Positions 13,460 to 22,997 of a DNA stretch of 64,000 nucleotides are shown here, piece after piece (positions within the stretch are counted from its first letter, which is position 1; the number at the start of each line of letters is the position of its first letter). The notes beneath the pieces are model-generated. The model was not told the DNA's origin, searched no databases, and saw nothing but the letters and a program-made list of their open reading frames with translations. A program made the position numbers and the translations under genes. This DNA is from Sphaerulina vaccinii (Eukaryota > Ascomycota > Dothideomycetes > Mycosphaerellales > Mycosphaerellaceae), in assembly GCA_022570795.1 (NCBI GenBank), contig JAKUDP010000003.1, forward strand, positions 1-64,000. Direction: 5' to 3'.

Positions 13460-14580
13460 AAATTATAGAAGTTCTAATATTTTTTAAACTATACTTTAAG
13501 TAAATAAATATATAACTCTACTCTAATAATAGATTAGCTATAGAAGTATACTTCTTTAATTCTAAAGAACCTAGATTTTATATAATATTTCTAAAAAGTC
13601 TAATATTTATAAAGTTATTTATTTTTAAAGTTAAGATTTTCTAATAATCTAAAGCTACTCTAAGAAATTATATAATAAAGCTTTAAAAATAGGTTAGCTA
13701 TAAAAGTATACTATTTCGCCTCTAAGAAACTCGAATATTAAATAAAATTTCTAAAAAGTCTAAGACTTAAAAAGTTAACTCTTTTTAAAACTAGAATTTC
13801 TTAATAATCTAAAGCTACTCTAAATAAATATATAATAGAGCCTTAAAAATAGGTTAGTAATAGAAGTATACTATTTCGACTCTAAAGAACCTAAATATTA
13901 AATAAAATATTTAAAAAGTCTAATATTTAGAAAGTTACTAATTTTTAAAGCTAAAATTTCTTTATAACCTAAAGTAGCCCTAAATAAATATATAATAGAC
14001 TTTTAAAAATACCTAAGCTATCAAAGTATACTATTTTAACTATAAAGAACCCGAATTTGCCCTAGAATTTCTAAGACTCTAAGTATCTAGCCTAGTATAG
14101 ATTTTAGATATATTACTTTCTCTATAACTTCTAGGTCTAGTAAATAAATATATAATAGAGCTTTAAAAATATATAAGCTATAGAATTATACTATTTTAGC
14201 TATAAGGAATCTGAATTTTAAATAAAAACTATAAAAAGTCTAATATTTAGAAAGTTACTAATTTTTAAAAGTTAGACTTCTAGATATTTTCGATCCTATA
14301 TAGATCTAGCTAGAGTAGTATACTAAAAATAATTCTAAAACCCTATTATACTAACTTAGCCCTATAGAATCCGAATCTAAAGTAATAATTTCAAAAAGTT
14401 ATATATCTAGCTTAAAATTAATTTTCAAAGTCTTAACTTCTCTAGAATTTTTAGCTATAGTAAAAGTTTAGTAGATAGTAGTATATATATACTTCTTATA
14501 AAGAACTATACTATTTCGACCCTAAGGATTCCAAATCTAAAATAATAATTTAATAAAGTCTAGTTTCTCTAGCGAATATT
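13460..14580. repeat. Satellite-like tandem array, unit 160 bp, about seven copies
   Basis: A landmark (AGTATACT/ATTATACT, followed in most copies by ATTTCG or ATTTTA and then AAGAACC or GAATCCGAAT) recurs at about 13,546, 13,706, 13,866, 14,026, 14,186, 14,346 and 14,506, that is every 160 bp with essentially no drift. Other shared pieces are AATAAATATATAATAGA and AAAAAGTCTAATATTTA. Copies diverge strongly in sequence but not in length. The array ends at the composition boundary near 14,585. Confidence 0.8.
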
Positions 14581-14585
14581 AGTAG

Positions 14586-15375
14586 ATTACTATCTGCCGG
14601 AGAAACTACCTCTTTTTTGCCGGTGGAACTTAGTTTCTCTAGCATAGATACAAGTAGACCTGCCGCAGCAGCTGCCTTCCACAACAACATGCATCTGGAG
14701 TGGCATGGTCCGAAAAGAGACAGACACCACCATCAAACACTTGTATGGCCCAAGTACCAAGACATCGAGATCGTTAGGCACCTCCAGTATGATATAGCCT
14801 TGTTCTTAAGTTTGGGAGTAACAAGGATGAGCGACAGTGAACGTAGTTGTACTGGGTGGCTGGCCAGATGTCGTTGGCTCATCAATTCAGACCAGTTCTT
14901 CTGATACAGCTCAGCTCTTTCTGTTGCCCTTATTGTTCTCGGCTCCCGCCTCGTTCATCGTGCTAGATGGCTTAGAGCCTTCACCATTCCCTCGTCAAGA
15001 GCCGCGACGGCATCAAGTGTACTTCTCCAGTCATCTTCCCATCGCGATCTACTCTGCCCATCTTAGGAGCGCCTAACAGCGATGGCCCAGGATAAGTATC
15101 CTCTGATGATCTGGTTCATTTGATTGATATCTTTGTCGGGAAAAGGAGAAATTGATGCGTGCAGTAAGCCACGGTATCGAGCTTGAGACACTGGTTCAGA
15201 AGACGTTGGAAGTTTCGTGACATCCAATCCTCCAATGCCCTGAACATGGCATATGTATTGATACACTGGATCCGGCTGGTGACGTCGCGCGCATACTTCT
15301 CGTGTCAAGTGGTAGACATACAAGTCGAAAGGCGGCTGAGATGTGATGCAGGTAGATTTCATCATATCTTCTACC
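14586..15375. other. Non-coding stretch between the AT block and ORC2
   Basis: Normal GC content begins here. Open frames on both strands are short, overlap one another and lack family features; several begin only with non-ATG codons. I see no convincing gene, RNA or repeat. The right part probably holds the ORC2 3' untranslated region. Confidence 0.6.
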
Positions 15376-17073
15376 TCACACAAGCTCTTCGAGTATACTC
15401 TCCAACTCTTCCCTTCCGAATGGCACAACGAGCCTCTCAGTCCCCAATGCATCTTTCCTCGACTCAATCATCTGATGATCGTGAAACTCTTTCAGCAAAG
15501 TCCTAAAGTTCACTTCGCTCGAGCATACGAACTCCTCAACCGCCTTGTGGTAAAGCACTCGATACTCGACTCCGAAAGCTGTAGCTTGCACTGGCTTCGG
15601 TAGCTTGGGCTTCTTTGGCGTAGCTTTCTTAGCTGGCCTTCCACGTCCTCTGACACGTTTCGATGGCGTAGCCTCTTCTCGTGCAGCTGCTTCTTCATCT
15701 GATGCTCCAAGAATATCGTCTTCCTCCGCTGAACTGTCGTGGACACCACTGCCATTGAGTATTGCTTCGCCCTCCGTATCTGCCAAAGCAAGTTGTTCTG
15801 CCACCAAGATCCGGAAGAGAGATCGAGCGTTTTCTGGTAGAGACTTCAGAACATAGCCTACGCCATCCTTGCCTCCTAAGCGTCTGCTTCCCTTTCCCAG
15901 AAGCGTGTTGCAGTCTTCCACTGTTGATAATTCGGCTGTGTAGGGTGAGAATGTGGTAGCATCATGAAAGATGAAGTTAAATTGGCTCGCGAGAGTGATG
16001 TCCCAAAGGAGTGGAAATATGGGATTGTCGCATGTGGCGATGAGGGATATGGCGGGATGGGCAGCGAGATGTGCTAGGAAGCTTTGTGTTGATGCTTTAC
16101 GGAGGTTGACGTGGTCCAGGGAGTTGATGATGACTTTAACGGTATCCTTGAGTGGTGTTTCTGTCAGAGTGTTGAGGATGGTGTCGAGCATTGCAGCGGG
16201 ATGTGCTGAAAGCTTGATGTTCTTCGGTAAGATGACACTGGCGACTGTTGATAGGACATCGCGTATTGTGAGTCCAGGAGCATAGCCATTGATGACCACG
16301 ATCTTTGGCAACCTCTCGGACTGAGCATGCAAGTGTTCAGCAAAGTCCGTAGCTAGGCTTCGTTTGGAACCATAGCCATACAAGCAGATGTTAAAGCCTT
16401 CTTCGAGCTCGAATGCCCACTGATCAAATGCTCTCATGTGTAACTGTTTTAGGATCTCAATGTCCGTGTTATGCGAGTCTTCATATCCCGCAATCTGCTT
16501 AAAGTAGTCCTCATGGTTCAGCAGCAGACCGCTGGGCATAGTATTCGCACTCGTCTTGTTCCCACCTCCTCGATTCTGAAAGAAGAACAGTTCATGCGGT
16601 GGGAGATTATCAGGCACAGGACTAGGTGTACGTTCACGCCTCTTGCCTTTCGGTCGTCCTCGTGGTCTCCCAGTCTTTGAAGGTGTCCCTGGCGCAACAT
16701 CAATTTCCTCCACATCTTCTTCCTCTTCTCCTAGAATAGCCTGCGCAATGGCTTCATCTTGCTCATTCTCCTCATCGCTGTCGTCTCCTGCATGCTGCAA
16801 TGTTCGCTGGCTCTTCCTACGTGCCGAGCGGTCATTGCGAGTTGTTCTTGTTGTCGGTGTCTCTTCTTCGACCTCTTCCTCTTCAGGCTTGCTTGGAGTG
16901 GCGAACAGCACTTTCCTCAGCGAACTTGGTGTAGCATCGACACTCTTTCGGCGACTGCTGGTAGGAGTCTGCTTCAAGATGGATGGTACTGCGTCGCTGT
17001 GGTATGTTGCTTCTTTCGAACTGCAGTTGTTGGATCTGTGGTGGGTCGGCGCTCGGTGGTGGGACGGTGACAT
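15376..17073 (-). CDS. ORC2: Origin recognition complex subunit 2
   Basis: An intronless 565-residue protein. Residues 1-170 are a disordered, charged N-terminus rich in Ser/Thr-Pro sites, with an AT-hook-like GRPRGRPKGKRR at 135-146. The ORC2 fold follows from about residue 185: FNICLYGYGSKRSLATDFAE near 228-247 occupies the P-loop position of the degenerate AAA+ domain, followed by VVINGYAPGLTIRDVLSTVA. A second basic Arg-Gly/Pro-Lys patch lies near 470, before the C-terminal winged-helix part ending in LESILEELV. ORC2 is a core subunit of the six-subunit complex that marks replication origins in the nucleus. ATG at 17,073 is the first Met of the frame. Its 5' end overlaps the proposed membrane-protein gene upstream on the same strand, so that gene's 3' end or this gene's 5' leader needs transcript evidence. 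Confidence 0.93.
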   Translation of the reverse strand: MSPSHHRAPTHHRSNNCSSKEATYHSDAVPSILKQTPTSSRRKSVDATPSSLRKVLFATPSKPEEEEVEEETPTTRTTRNDRSARRKSQRTLQHAGDDSDEENEQDEAIAQAILGEEEEDVEEIDVAPGTPSKTGRPRGRPKGKRRERTPSPVPDNLPPHELFFFQNRGGGNKTSANTMPSGLLLNHEDYFKQIAGYEDSHNTDIEILKQLHMRAFDQWAFELEEGFNICLYGYGSKRSLATDFAEHLHAQSERLPKIVVINGYAPGLTIRDVLSTVASVILPKNIKLSAHPAAMLDTILNTLTETPLKDTVKVIINSLDHVNLRKASTQSFLAHLAAHPAISLIATCDNPIFPLLWDITLASQFNFIFHDATTFSPYTAELSTVEDCNTLLGKGSRRLGGKDGVGYVLKSLPENARSLFRILVAEQLALADTEGEAILNGSGVHDSSAEEDDILGASDEEAAAREEATPSKRVRGRGRPAKKATPKKPKLPKPVQATAFGVEYRVLYHKAVEEFVCSSEVNFRTLLKEFHDHQMIESRKDALGTERLVVPFGREELESILEELV

Positions 17074-17382
17074 TGGAAGCGGCGGGAGGTGTTTGTAATT
17101 GAGCGTGGCGCAATTCGTCGTCTTCTTCGTCGCGTCGTTGTTGACGATTGGTGGTATTCGTTGCGATGCGTGCGATGTCTTGGCTGAGCTTTATCTGTGC
17201 AGGCCACTTGTAAAACCAGTCTGTCAAGACGATGTAGGCGAATGTGAGTATAGCTGCGAGACTTGCAACTATGACCCAGCTGTCAGTCATGTTCGTACGT
17301 TCAGTTCACTATGTCGACTTGACTTACCAAGGAGATGTGCTTTCGCACACGGCGAAAGACGCTCTATCCAAACTGGCAACAT
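16883..17382 (-). CDS. Small single-pass membrane protein, two exons, 3' end uncertain
   Basis: Exon 1 (17,328-17,382) starts at an ATG and encodes MLPVWIERLSPCAKAHLL. The intron is 17,269-17,327 (GTAAGT...CTGAC...TAG, 59 nt). Exon 2 continues in phase with VASLAAILTFAYIVLTDWFY, a clear hydrophobic segment, then KWPAQIKLSQDIARIATN and a charged tail. The donor, branch site, acceptor and phase agree, which supports a real gene. The open frame then runs on into the first 190 nt of ORC2 in a different frame before a stop at 16,883. Overlap of that kind is unlikely, so a second intron or an earlier end is probable. No family is recognised. It is divergent from AP-2 mu across about 150 bp. Confidence 0.45.
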
Positions 17383-17532
17383 GATCAGAAAGAGCGTACG
17401 ATGGATGTTGTTGTCTGCAGCAAGTGCGTTGCGTGTCCGAAGCTCCAATCCCACTACTAAGGAGCTCCAAAGTGACCTCCTCCTACAACACCACCACCAC
17501 CATAACACATATACCCCTCCAACACCGCCGCC
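17383..17532. promoter_or_regulatory. Bidirectional promoter, membrane protein / AP-2 mu
   Basis: A compact 150-bp gap separates two divergent start codons. It contains a run of CCACCACCACCAT just upstream of the AP-2 mu ATG (context GCCGCCATG). No TATA box is obvious. Confidence 0.4.
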
Positions 17533-18917
17533 ATGCTCTCCGGAGTGTTGTTGTTCAATCAAAAGGGCGAGCTGCTCATCATGCGCGCCTTCCGTCAAGA
17601 CATGCGACCTCGACTGGCAGATGTCTTCCGAATCCAAGTCATATCCAATCCACAGATCCGATCACCCATTCTCACGCTTGGGAGTACGACCTTCAGTCAC
17701 ATCAAAAGCGAAACCATCTACATTGTTGGTGTCTCGAAAGGGAATGTGAACAGCGCACTGGTCTTCGAGTTCCTGTACAAACTGGTTCAGCTGGGGAAGA
17801 GCTATTTTGGACGCTTCGATGAGGAGGCCGTGAAGAGCAACTTCGTGATGATCTACGAATTGCTCGACGAGATCTTGGACTTTGGATATCCTCAGAACAC
17901 AGAAACGGAGACACTAAAGATGTACATCACAACAGAAGGAGTCAAGTCACAACACACCCTCTCAGATGTAGAGAGCAGCAGTAAAATCACAATGCAAGCA
18001 ACAGGAGCCCTAAGTTGGAGGAGAGACAACATCAAGTACCGCAAGAATGAAGCCTTCGTAGATGTCATCGAAGACGTCAATTTGCTGGTCTCAGCCTCAG
18101 GAACAGTCCTCCGCGCAGATGTCAATGGAGCAATCGAGATGCGCGCCTACCTCTCAGGAACACCAGAATGCAAGTTCGGTCTCAACGATGCTCTCACATT
18201 GGGATCACACACATCAGCCAACCTCGACGGAACAGGACCAGTAGGGAACCTGGCAGGGAGTAAAGCGACGAAAGCAGCAGCTGGTAGTGTCACGCTGGAA
18301 GATGTTTCTTTACATCAATGTGTCAAGCTCAGTTCCTTCTCGACAGATCGGACCATATCTTTCATTCCTCCCGATGGCAGCTTTCAGCTTATGTCATATC
18401 GCTGCTCGGAGAATGTCAATTTGCCGTTCAAGGTGCAAGTCATTGTCAACGAGATTGGGCGGAGTAAAGTCGAATACTCAGGTAACTCTCATAGGCTCAA
18501 AACTTGACAGTGTATCCTAACGCCTTTACAGTCGCAATACGAGCCAACTACGGCGCAAAGCTCTTCGCCACAAACGTATCAGTACGAATACCGACACCCC
18601 TCAACACAGCCACAACAACGCATAGATGCACGCAAGGAAAAGCGAAATATGTTCCAGCAGAAAATGTAATCGAATGGAAAATCGCCCGCTTCACAGGACA
18701 ATCCGAATTCGTCCTTTCCGCATCAGCAGAACTTTCAGCAATGACACAATATAAAGCCTGGTCGAGACCTCCGTTATCGATGCAGTTCTCTCTTCTGATG
18801 TTCACGAGTTCTGGCCTGTTGGTGAGGTATTTGAAAGTGTTTGAGAAAGGGAACTACTCAAGTGTGAAATGGGTGAGGTATATGACGAGAGCTGGCAGCT
18901 ATGAGATAAGATTTTGA
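17533..18917 (+). CDS. AP-2 adaptor complex mu subunit
   Basis: Two exons (17,533-18,481 and 18,532-18,917) with a 50-nt intron (GTAACT...CCTAAC...CAG) give a 444-residue protein, the usual length for AP medium chains. Residues 1-140 form the longin-like N-domain (MLSGVLLFNQKGELLIMRAF at the start). From about 170 the mu-homology domain begins (SWRRDNIKYRKNEAFVDVIE), and it ends with SSVKWVRYMTRAGSYEIRF, a hallmark of mu2/mu1 C-termini. The protein is part of the clathrin adaptor that selects cargo at the plasma membrane. The RAF...FRIQVIS pattern and the internal linker fit AP-2 better than AP-1, but that subtype call is by family resemblance only. Confidence 0.93.
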
Positions 18918-19609
18918 AGGAGGCAATGATACCCAAGGAAGAGGAGGAGAAGAGGAGGTCTTGGTGGAGGAGACCAAATCAGAATGGCGAAGGTGCCCAA
19001 GAAAAGGAGAAGTCATGACTGTGGATGAAGCAGCATACCTGTCCAACACTTGGTCCACCGTCCTGGACTTTTCCACACTTGGCTGGAGTCGTGCTGTTAC
19101 ACAGTAAGCTTGTCGATAGACCCCGATGGAGCCATTGATCTCTCAGCCGAACTTGGTCGAGAAGAAGTCTATGCTGGACTGGGGTGTTGTACGGCTGTGT
19201 CTGGAATGGGCTTGACTAGTTCTGCTCTCGCACAGCTTGTCTCTTCAATGCCATGTTACTTTACGAGTGAGAGCTGGTGGGTACTGGCCACAATCGCGAA
19301 AGGTTCACATTGGCCGTACATGCCTATTCAGTCGAGAGAGGTGAAGCACCGAACTGGCCATCTTCGCATTCTCTTGGCCAGTGGATCTCTCACCACGTCG
19401 GTGAGGGCACACCTGCCACCAACTTCACAGCTATGGTGATTGTGCAGCACGAAAGCTCACTTGGCTTCACTTCATTCACTGACTTCTGGCTGGACCCTGC
19501 CATGGCCCCACATGACCTCTCAGGGATTACCTCAACACCTTTCTCTTCAAACAACCATGCCTTCCATAGACTTCGACAACACCGACTTCAACTACTGCCT
19601 CCACCCGAC
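18918..19609. other. Intergenic stretch, possibly 5' region of the next gene
   Basis: The first part is purine-rich (GAGGAGGAGAAGAGGAGG). Between 19,277 and 19,609 the frame of the downstream gene stays open but lacks protein-like character, and its 5' limit is a GTG, not an ATG. An alternative ATG at 19,433 lies in frame. No other gene is supported. Confidence 0.45.
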
Positions 19610-21142
19610 ATGTCTGAAGCAAATAAGTCTCTGGTTCTACCGACAATGGAGTCTGGCAGCGCAGCGTTGCCAGGCCCCTCAGCCACCACTGATTTCGAGA
19701 AACACACTGCTGCCGTCAGGAAAGTTTTGCGCTTAGGCAGAAGTGAAGAACTGCAAAAGTCGTGGATCCCGATAACCACACTCTCCGCCGATACTGCAAC
19801 GACTGAGCCCGCAAACGCAACTTCAGCCAAATCAGGGAGCCTCATGCAGAATGAAGCCAACAGCAGCAGAGTCTTACTTCTTGTGAACAGCTTGAAAACC
19901 GTGACAACAGAGCCTGTGGCACGACTTCGCCGAAAGCACCTTCGCACTGGAGATGTCGCCATCATACTCGACGCGAGGGACCTCTCAATCACATGCCGTG
20001 TACGGGCGGAGGACCTGCGCAGAAGCTCTGCGGCGAACTATCTAGTGGAGCCGAGCCACGACGACGTGATTGAAGGATGCGTACGCTATCTCTGCGTCCT
20101 GGAGAAGCTCAAAGATCAGGACATGCCGCGTCTCGCCTGGCGAAAGGTCTCCCTCGATGACTTCGATATCGCAACACTGTATTCTCGCGGTCCAGCAAAC
20201 AGCACTGAGGAGTTCGACTGGGTCCGCGCCTACGAGTCTTACTTCCGCATTCTCTCGCATGTTGACCCTGCTCACCACCTTCTCGACTCGCGAGACGTCC
20301 ACGCCGCCCTGCCTCATATTGAAGCAGTGAGCGGCATTGTTGCTGCCGAGAACGCCAACACCCCGCGCTCAGCTCTGACCATAGCTTTTAAGGTCCTTTT
20401 CTCTGACTACGGAAGTTCTCTTTGGTCCGCGATTTGCAGAGATCCAGCCAGAAGGCTCAGGATCGCCGAGAATCTCCACCACGAGGTCGTCTATAAGGAA
20501 GCTTTGACACACCTGATCGGCCAATATCCGTCTTCCTCGACCAATGCAGAGTACACTGTGCCAATATCGGACGCAAGCATGTCCATCATCAAGCGCCTTG
20601 GTCGAGAGAAGCAGTTCCACAAGATGAGCATCGACCTGGAGCTTACTCTCTTGGACATTGACATCGGCAAACCACTGGCTCCTGGAAAGGGAACCAATGT
20701 GTTGTACATGCTGCTCAACTACTTCCTGGACTACATCAAGGAGCATCTCCGACTTTTCACGGCAGCTCAACCCATTGAGGTGCTTCCAGGTGCATTCTGC
20801 CCTCACGACGGCGCCACTTGCCTTCGGCCTGCATCCTTCTACCGCTTGCTGAGCAAAGGCGGCGACGCCTTCCTCACAGACAAAGACGTAGTCCTTGCCA
20901 TGGGCAAACTCATAACGCTTACTGCAGATCATAAGGACACGATCCGAGAGTTCTTGAAGCTTCTGAAAGCGAAGGCCAGTGAGATCGTACAGCCGCTCAT
21001 CAAGTCGAGCTTGAACTACGACAAGAAGGACCAACTGTCTTATCTCACAGATGTCAATCTGGACGAGGAAGTGATGCCATGGGCACAGGTCGCCACGGTC
21101 GGTGGTGAAGATGCGGAGAGTGATGAGGAAATGGAGGGTTGA
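19610..21142 (+). CDS. Uncharacterised protein, about 510 residues
   Basis: A long intronless frame with balanced composition. I place the start at the ATG at 19,610 (MSEANKSLVLPTMESGSAAL); in-frame ATGs at 19,433 and 19,502 are alternatives. The middle is helix-rich and acidic, for example DPAHHLLDSRDVHAALPHIE and a conserved-looking PLAPGKGTNVLYMLLNYFLD. The C-terminus ends in a run of acidic residues (EDAESDEEMEG). No signal peptide, membrane segment or recognisable catalytic motif is visible. It looks like one of the many fungal-specific proteins of unknown function. Frame length and codon quality make a real gene likely, but function cannot be stated. Confidence 0.65.
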   Translation: MSEANKSLVLPTMESGSAALPGPSATTDFEKHTAAVRKVLRLGRSEELQKSWIPITTLSADTATTEPANATSAKSGSLMQNEANSSRVLLLVNSLKTVTTEPVARLRRKHLRTGDVAIILDARDLSITCRVRAEDLRRSSAANYLVEPSHDDVIEGCVRYLCVLEKLKDQDMPRLAWRKVSLDDFDIATLYSRGPANSTEEFDWVRAYESYFRILSHVDPAHHLLDSRDVHAALPHIEAVSGIVAAENANTPRSALTIAFKVLFSDYGSSLWSAICRDPARRLRIAENLHHEVVYKEALTHLIGQYPSSSTNAEYTVPISDASMSIIKRLGREKQFHKMSIDLELTLLDIDIGKPLAPGKGTNVLYMLLNYFLDYIKEHLRLFTAAQPIEVLPGAFCPHDGATCLRPASFYRLLSKGGDAFLTDKDVVLAMGKLITLTADHKDTIREFLKLLKAKASEIVQPLIKSSLNYDKKDQLSYLTDVNLDEEVMPWAQVATVGGEDAESDEEMEG

Positions 21143-21574
21143 AGTCGAGGGGTGTTTCTTGGCGGATACCAAGGATCAAGCTATTGCATTCAGTGCGATC
21201 ACACTGAGAAAAGTTCTGTTTCGAGCGAGATGTTTTCAACAAGCGAGGCAGAGGTATTTCAGCGCTTGGCAAAATCAAGTCGAAGCCAGCGAGCCCTAGC
21301 ATTCGACATTGACTCACTATCACGGCAATTGAATATGAACCAGGCACATCAACTCAAAAGCGCTTCATTCATCAATTCATTGGCTCAATTGAAGTGCGCC
21401 CTGAGTAGCAGTTCAATGCTCGCTTGGACAACGACTGGTGGATAGGAAGGTCGAGGTGGATCTATATGAACGGGACTATAAAGTAGACGAGTTCGTTGCG
21501 CAAGCTTGGGTACTCCAGCATACCGGGCTACTATCGCAACGGGTCCTTAGCTTGGGCAACGATTGGTCAACATC

Positions 21575-22198
21575 AATGATTAACATCAACCGATTGCAAC
21601 CAATTTGAGAGGTAGATTGCGTTGATTGAAGGCCGGTTGTTAACCAAAGGGTGAAGGTACGAGCTAATTGCGTTAATTGCAATCGCAGCGTAGCATGCCA
21701 AGAACGCCTGTAAGTGGCTGGACTCATCCGTAGGACCCATTTCTCAGCTAAGTCAGAAAAATAGAGGTGAGGTGAACAAATCCGCACATAATAAGCTAAA
21801 AAAGCGATATTTTAAGAATTTAGCTAATTCGATAATTTCCGGATTGAGCAACAACGCTCTAATAGTTTTAGCTATAACTTGTTAGTTATTTTGGGGTCAC
21901 TACTCCGGACTAGAGTCTCGATTTTGGTATAATTCCGTGCGAGATTGGGCTTAGAATCGACGAAAAGTAATGAATTCCTCGACTTTTAGGCAACCCTAAG
22001 GAGTCTTAACCCTGAAAACTAGCCTCGGATGCGGGCTTTAGCTTCACTTCCGGGCCTTGGCAACTAACTAAGGCATTAGATTGCAACTAAAAGCACTAAC
22101 ACGACCTCAGTTGCAATCAATTAGAGGCCGGATTGCGGTTATAATTGCACATGCAATCAACCAACTAGTTGAGGTGGTTGCGATTGATGTTAATCATT
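21575..22198. mobile_element. MULE-like miniature inverted-repeat element, 624 bp, with 10-bp target duplication
   Basis: The left end AATGATTAACATCAACCG and the inverted right end (reading inward AATGATTAACATCAATCG) match at 17 of 18 bases, then both continue to CAACCA. The element is bracketed by a perfect direct repeat GGTCAACATC (21,565-21,574 and 22,199-22,208). A 9-11 bp target duplication is characteristic of Mutator-like elements. The interior is AT-rich, with several TTGCAATC-type subterminal motifs and no coding frame, so it is non-autonomous. It lies between two genes and disrupts neither. The duplication could be counted as up to 13 bp because ATT precedes both copies. Confidence 0.75.
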
Positions 22199-22367
22199 GG
22201 TCAACATCGATATCGATTCGGAACTGGTCGCACAAAAGTATAGATTAGCTGCGCATCCTGGTTGCTACGACATACTAGGTCACTGTCGCAACTAGTCTCT
22301 TGGCTAGAAGATTGAGTCAAGGTAGAACACGAGCGGTCTGGGATTGCAAGTACAAAGCGACGATATA

Positions 22368-22997
22368 ATGTCGTCAGTCTATAGAGACATCGGCGATGAA
22401 GTAGTTTGGGATGAGGTCGAGCCTCTCATCTCGCTATCACAATCTGGAAGCATCCCCTATCTCGCATATACACCTAGCAACTCCAGAGTATATATGGTAC
22501 ATATGGCACCCTCAGATAGCGGGTCAGCCGAATGGTCGGAAGCTTGTATCGATTTGCTGGCCCTCATGGTTGAAATATGGGATGCTATAGATGGAGCTGA
22601 GATCTTGCAAGACTATGAAGATGACACAGCGACAATTGCTCCCGAACAATGGGCGATCATAGCGCTCAATGAAGTCCTAGACTCTCTCGACAGCCTGCGA
22701 AAAATGACTCCGCAACTTGCGAGAGAGGGTAATTTGTCTGGTTTCTTGTTACGCCTGTCTGAGGACTTGCCTGCCTTGGAGCGCGATTGGAACAATGGCT
22801 CGCCACCTTCCATGGAGTGGGAATACAACAAAGCTCGCGAGCTCTATACTAGATTCGCAGACGAGAATTGGGGAAGTGTAGTCATTGCCAATCCAAAGCC
22901 TAGAGTTGGTCCAGTCCGGATCAATCGCTCCCTAGTTGAGCCTTGTAGAGTGCAAAAGCCCTCCAGAGGACGTCGCGGTCCAATCACCAGAGATTAG
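22368..22997 (+). CDS. Uncharacterised acidic protein, 209 residues
   Basis: The frame is open from 22,344 but the first ATG is at 22,368, giving MSSVYRDIGDEVVWDEVEPL as the start. The body is acidic and helical (WSEACIDLLALMVEIWDAID; EQWAIIALNEVLDSLDSLRK). The C-terminus turns basic (VQKPSRGRRGPITRD). There is no signal peptide, membrane segment or known motif. Balanced composition and lack of a competing frame favour a real gene, but no relative is recognised. It lies 170 bp beyond the MULE-like element. Confidence 0.5.
   Translation: MSSVYRDIGDEVVWDEVEPLISLSQSGSIPYLAYTPSNSRVYMVHMAPSDSGSAEWSEACIDLLALMVEIWDAIDGAEILQDYEDDTATIAPEQWAIIALNEVLDSLDSLRKMTPQLAREGNLSGFLLRLSEDLPALERDWNNGSPPSMEWEYNKARELYTRFADENWGSVVIANPKPRVGPVRINRSLVEPCRVQKPSRGRRGPITRD

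Larger units (their letters stand above)
1..14585. other. AT-rich, RIP-mutated repeat block (probably subtelomeric)
   Basis: The block is dominated by TA-rich sequence with very few CpA and TpG dinucleotides, and no long open frame survives. Where an ancestral protein can still be read (the helicase relic below), losses fit C-to-T change at CpA on one strand or G-to-A at TpG on the other: Gln codons became TAA/TAG, His codons became Tyr, and Gly codons after T became Ser or Arg. That is the known signature of fungal repeat-induced point mutation. The block contains several tandem arrays and duplicated segments, which are RIP substrates. Composition changes within a few tens of bases near 14,585 to normal genic DNA. 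Subtelomeric position is inferred from the helicase relic; no TTAGGG array is seen. Confidence 0.9.
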
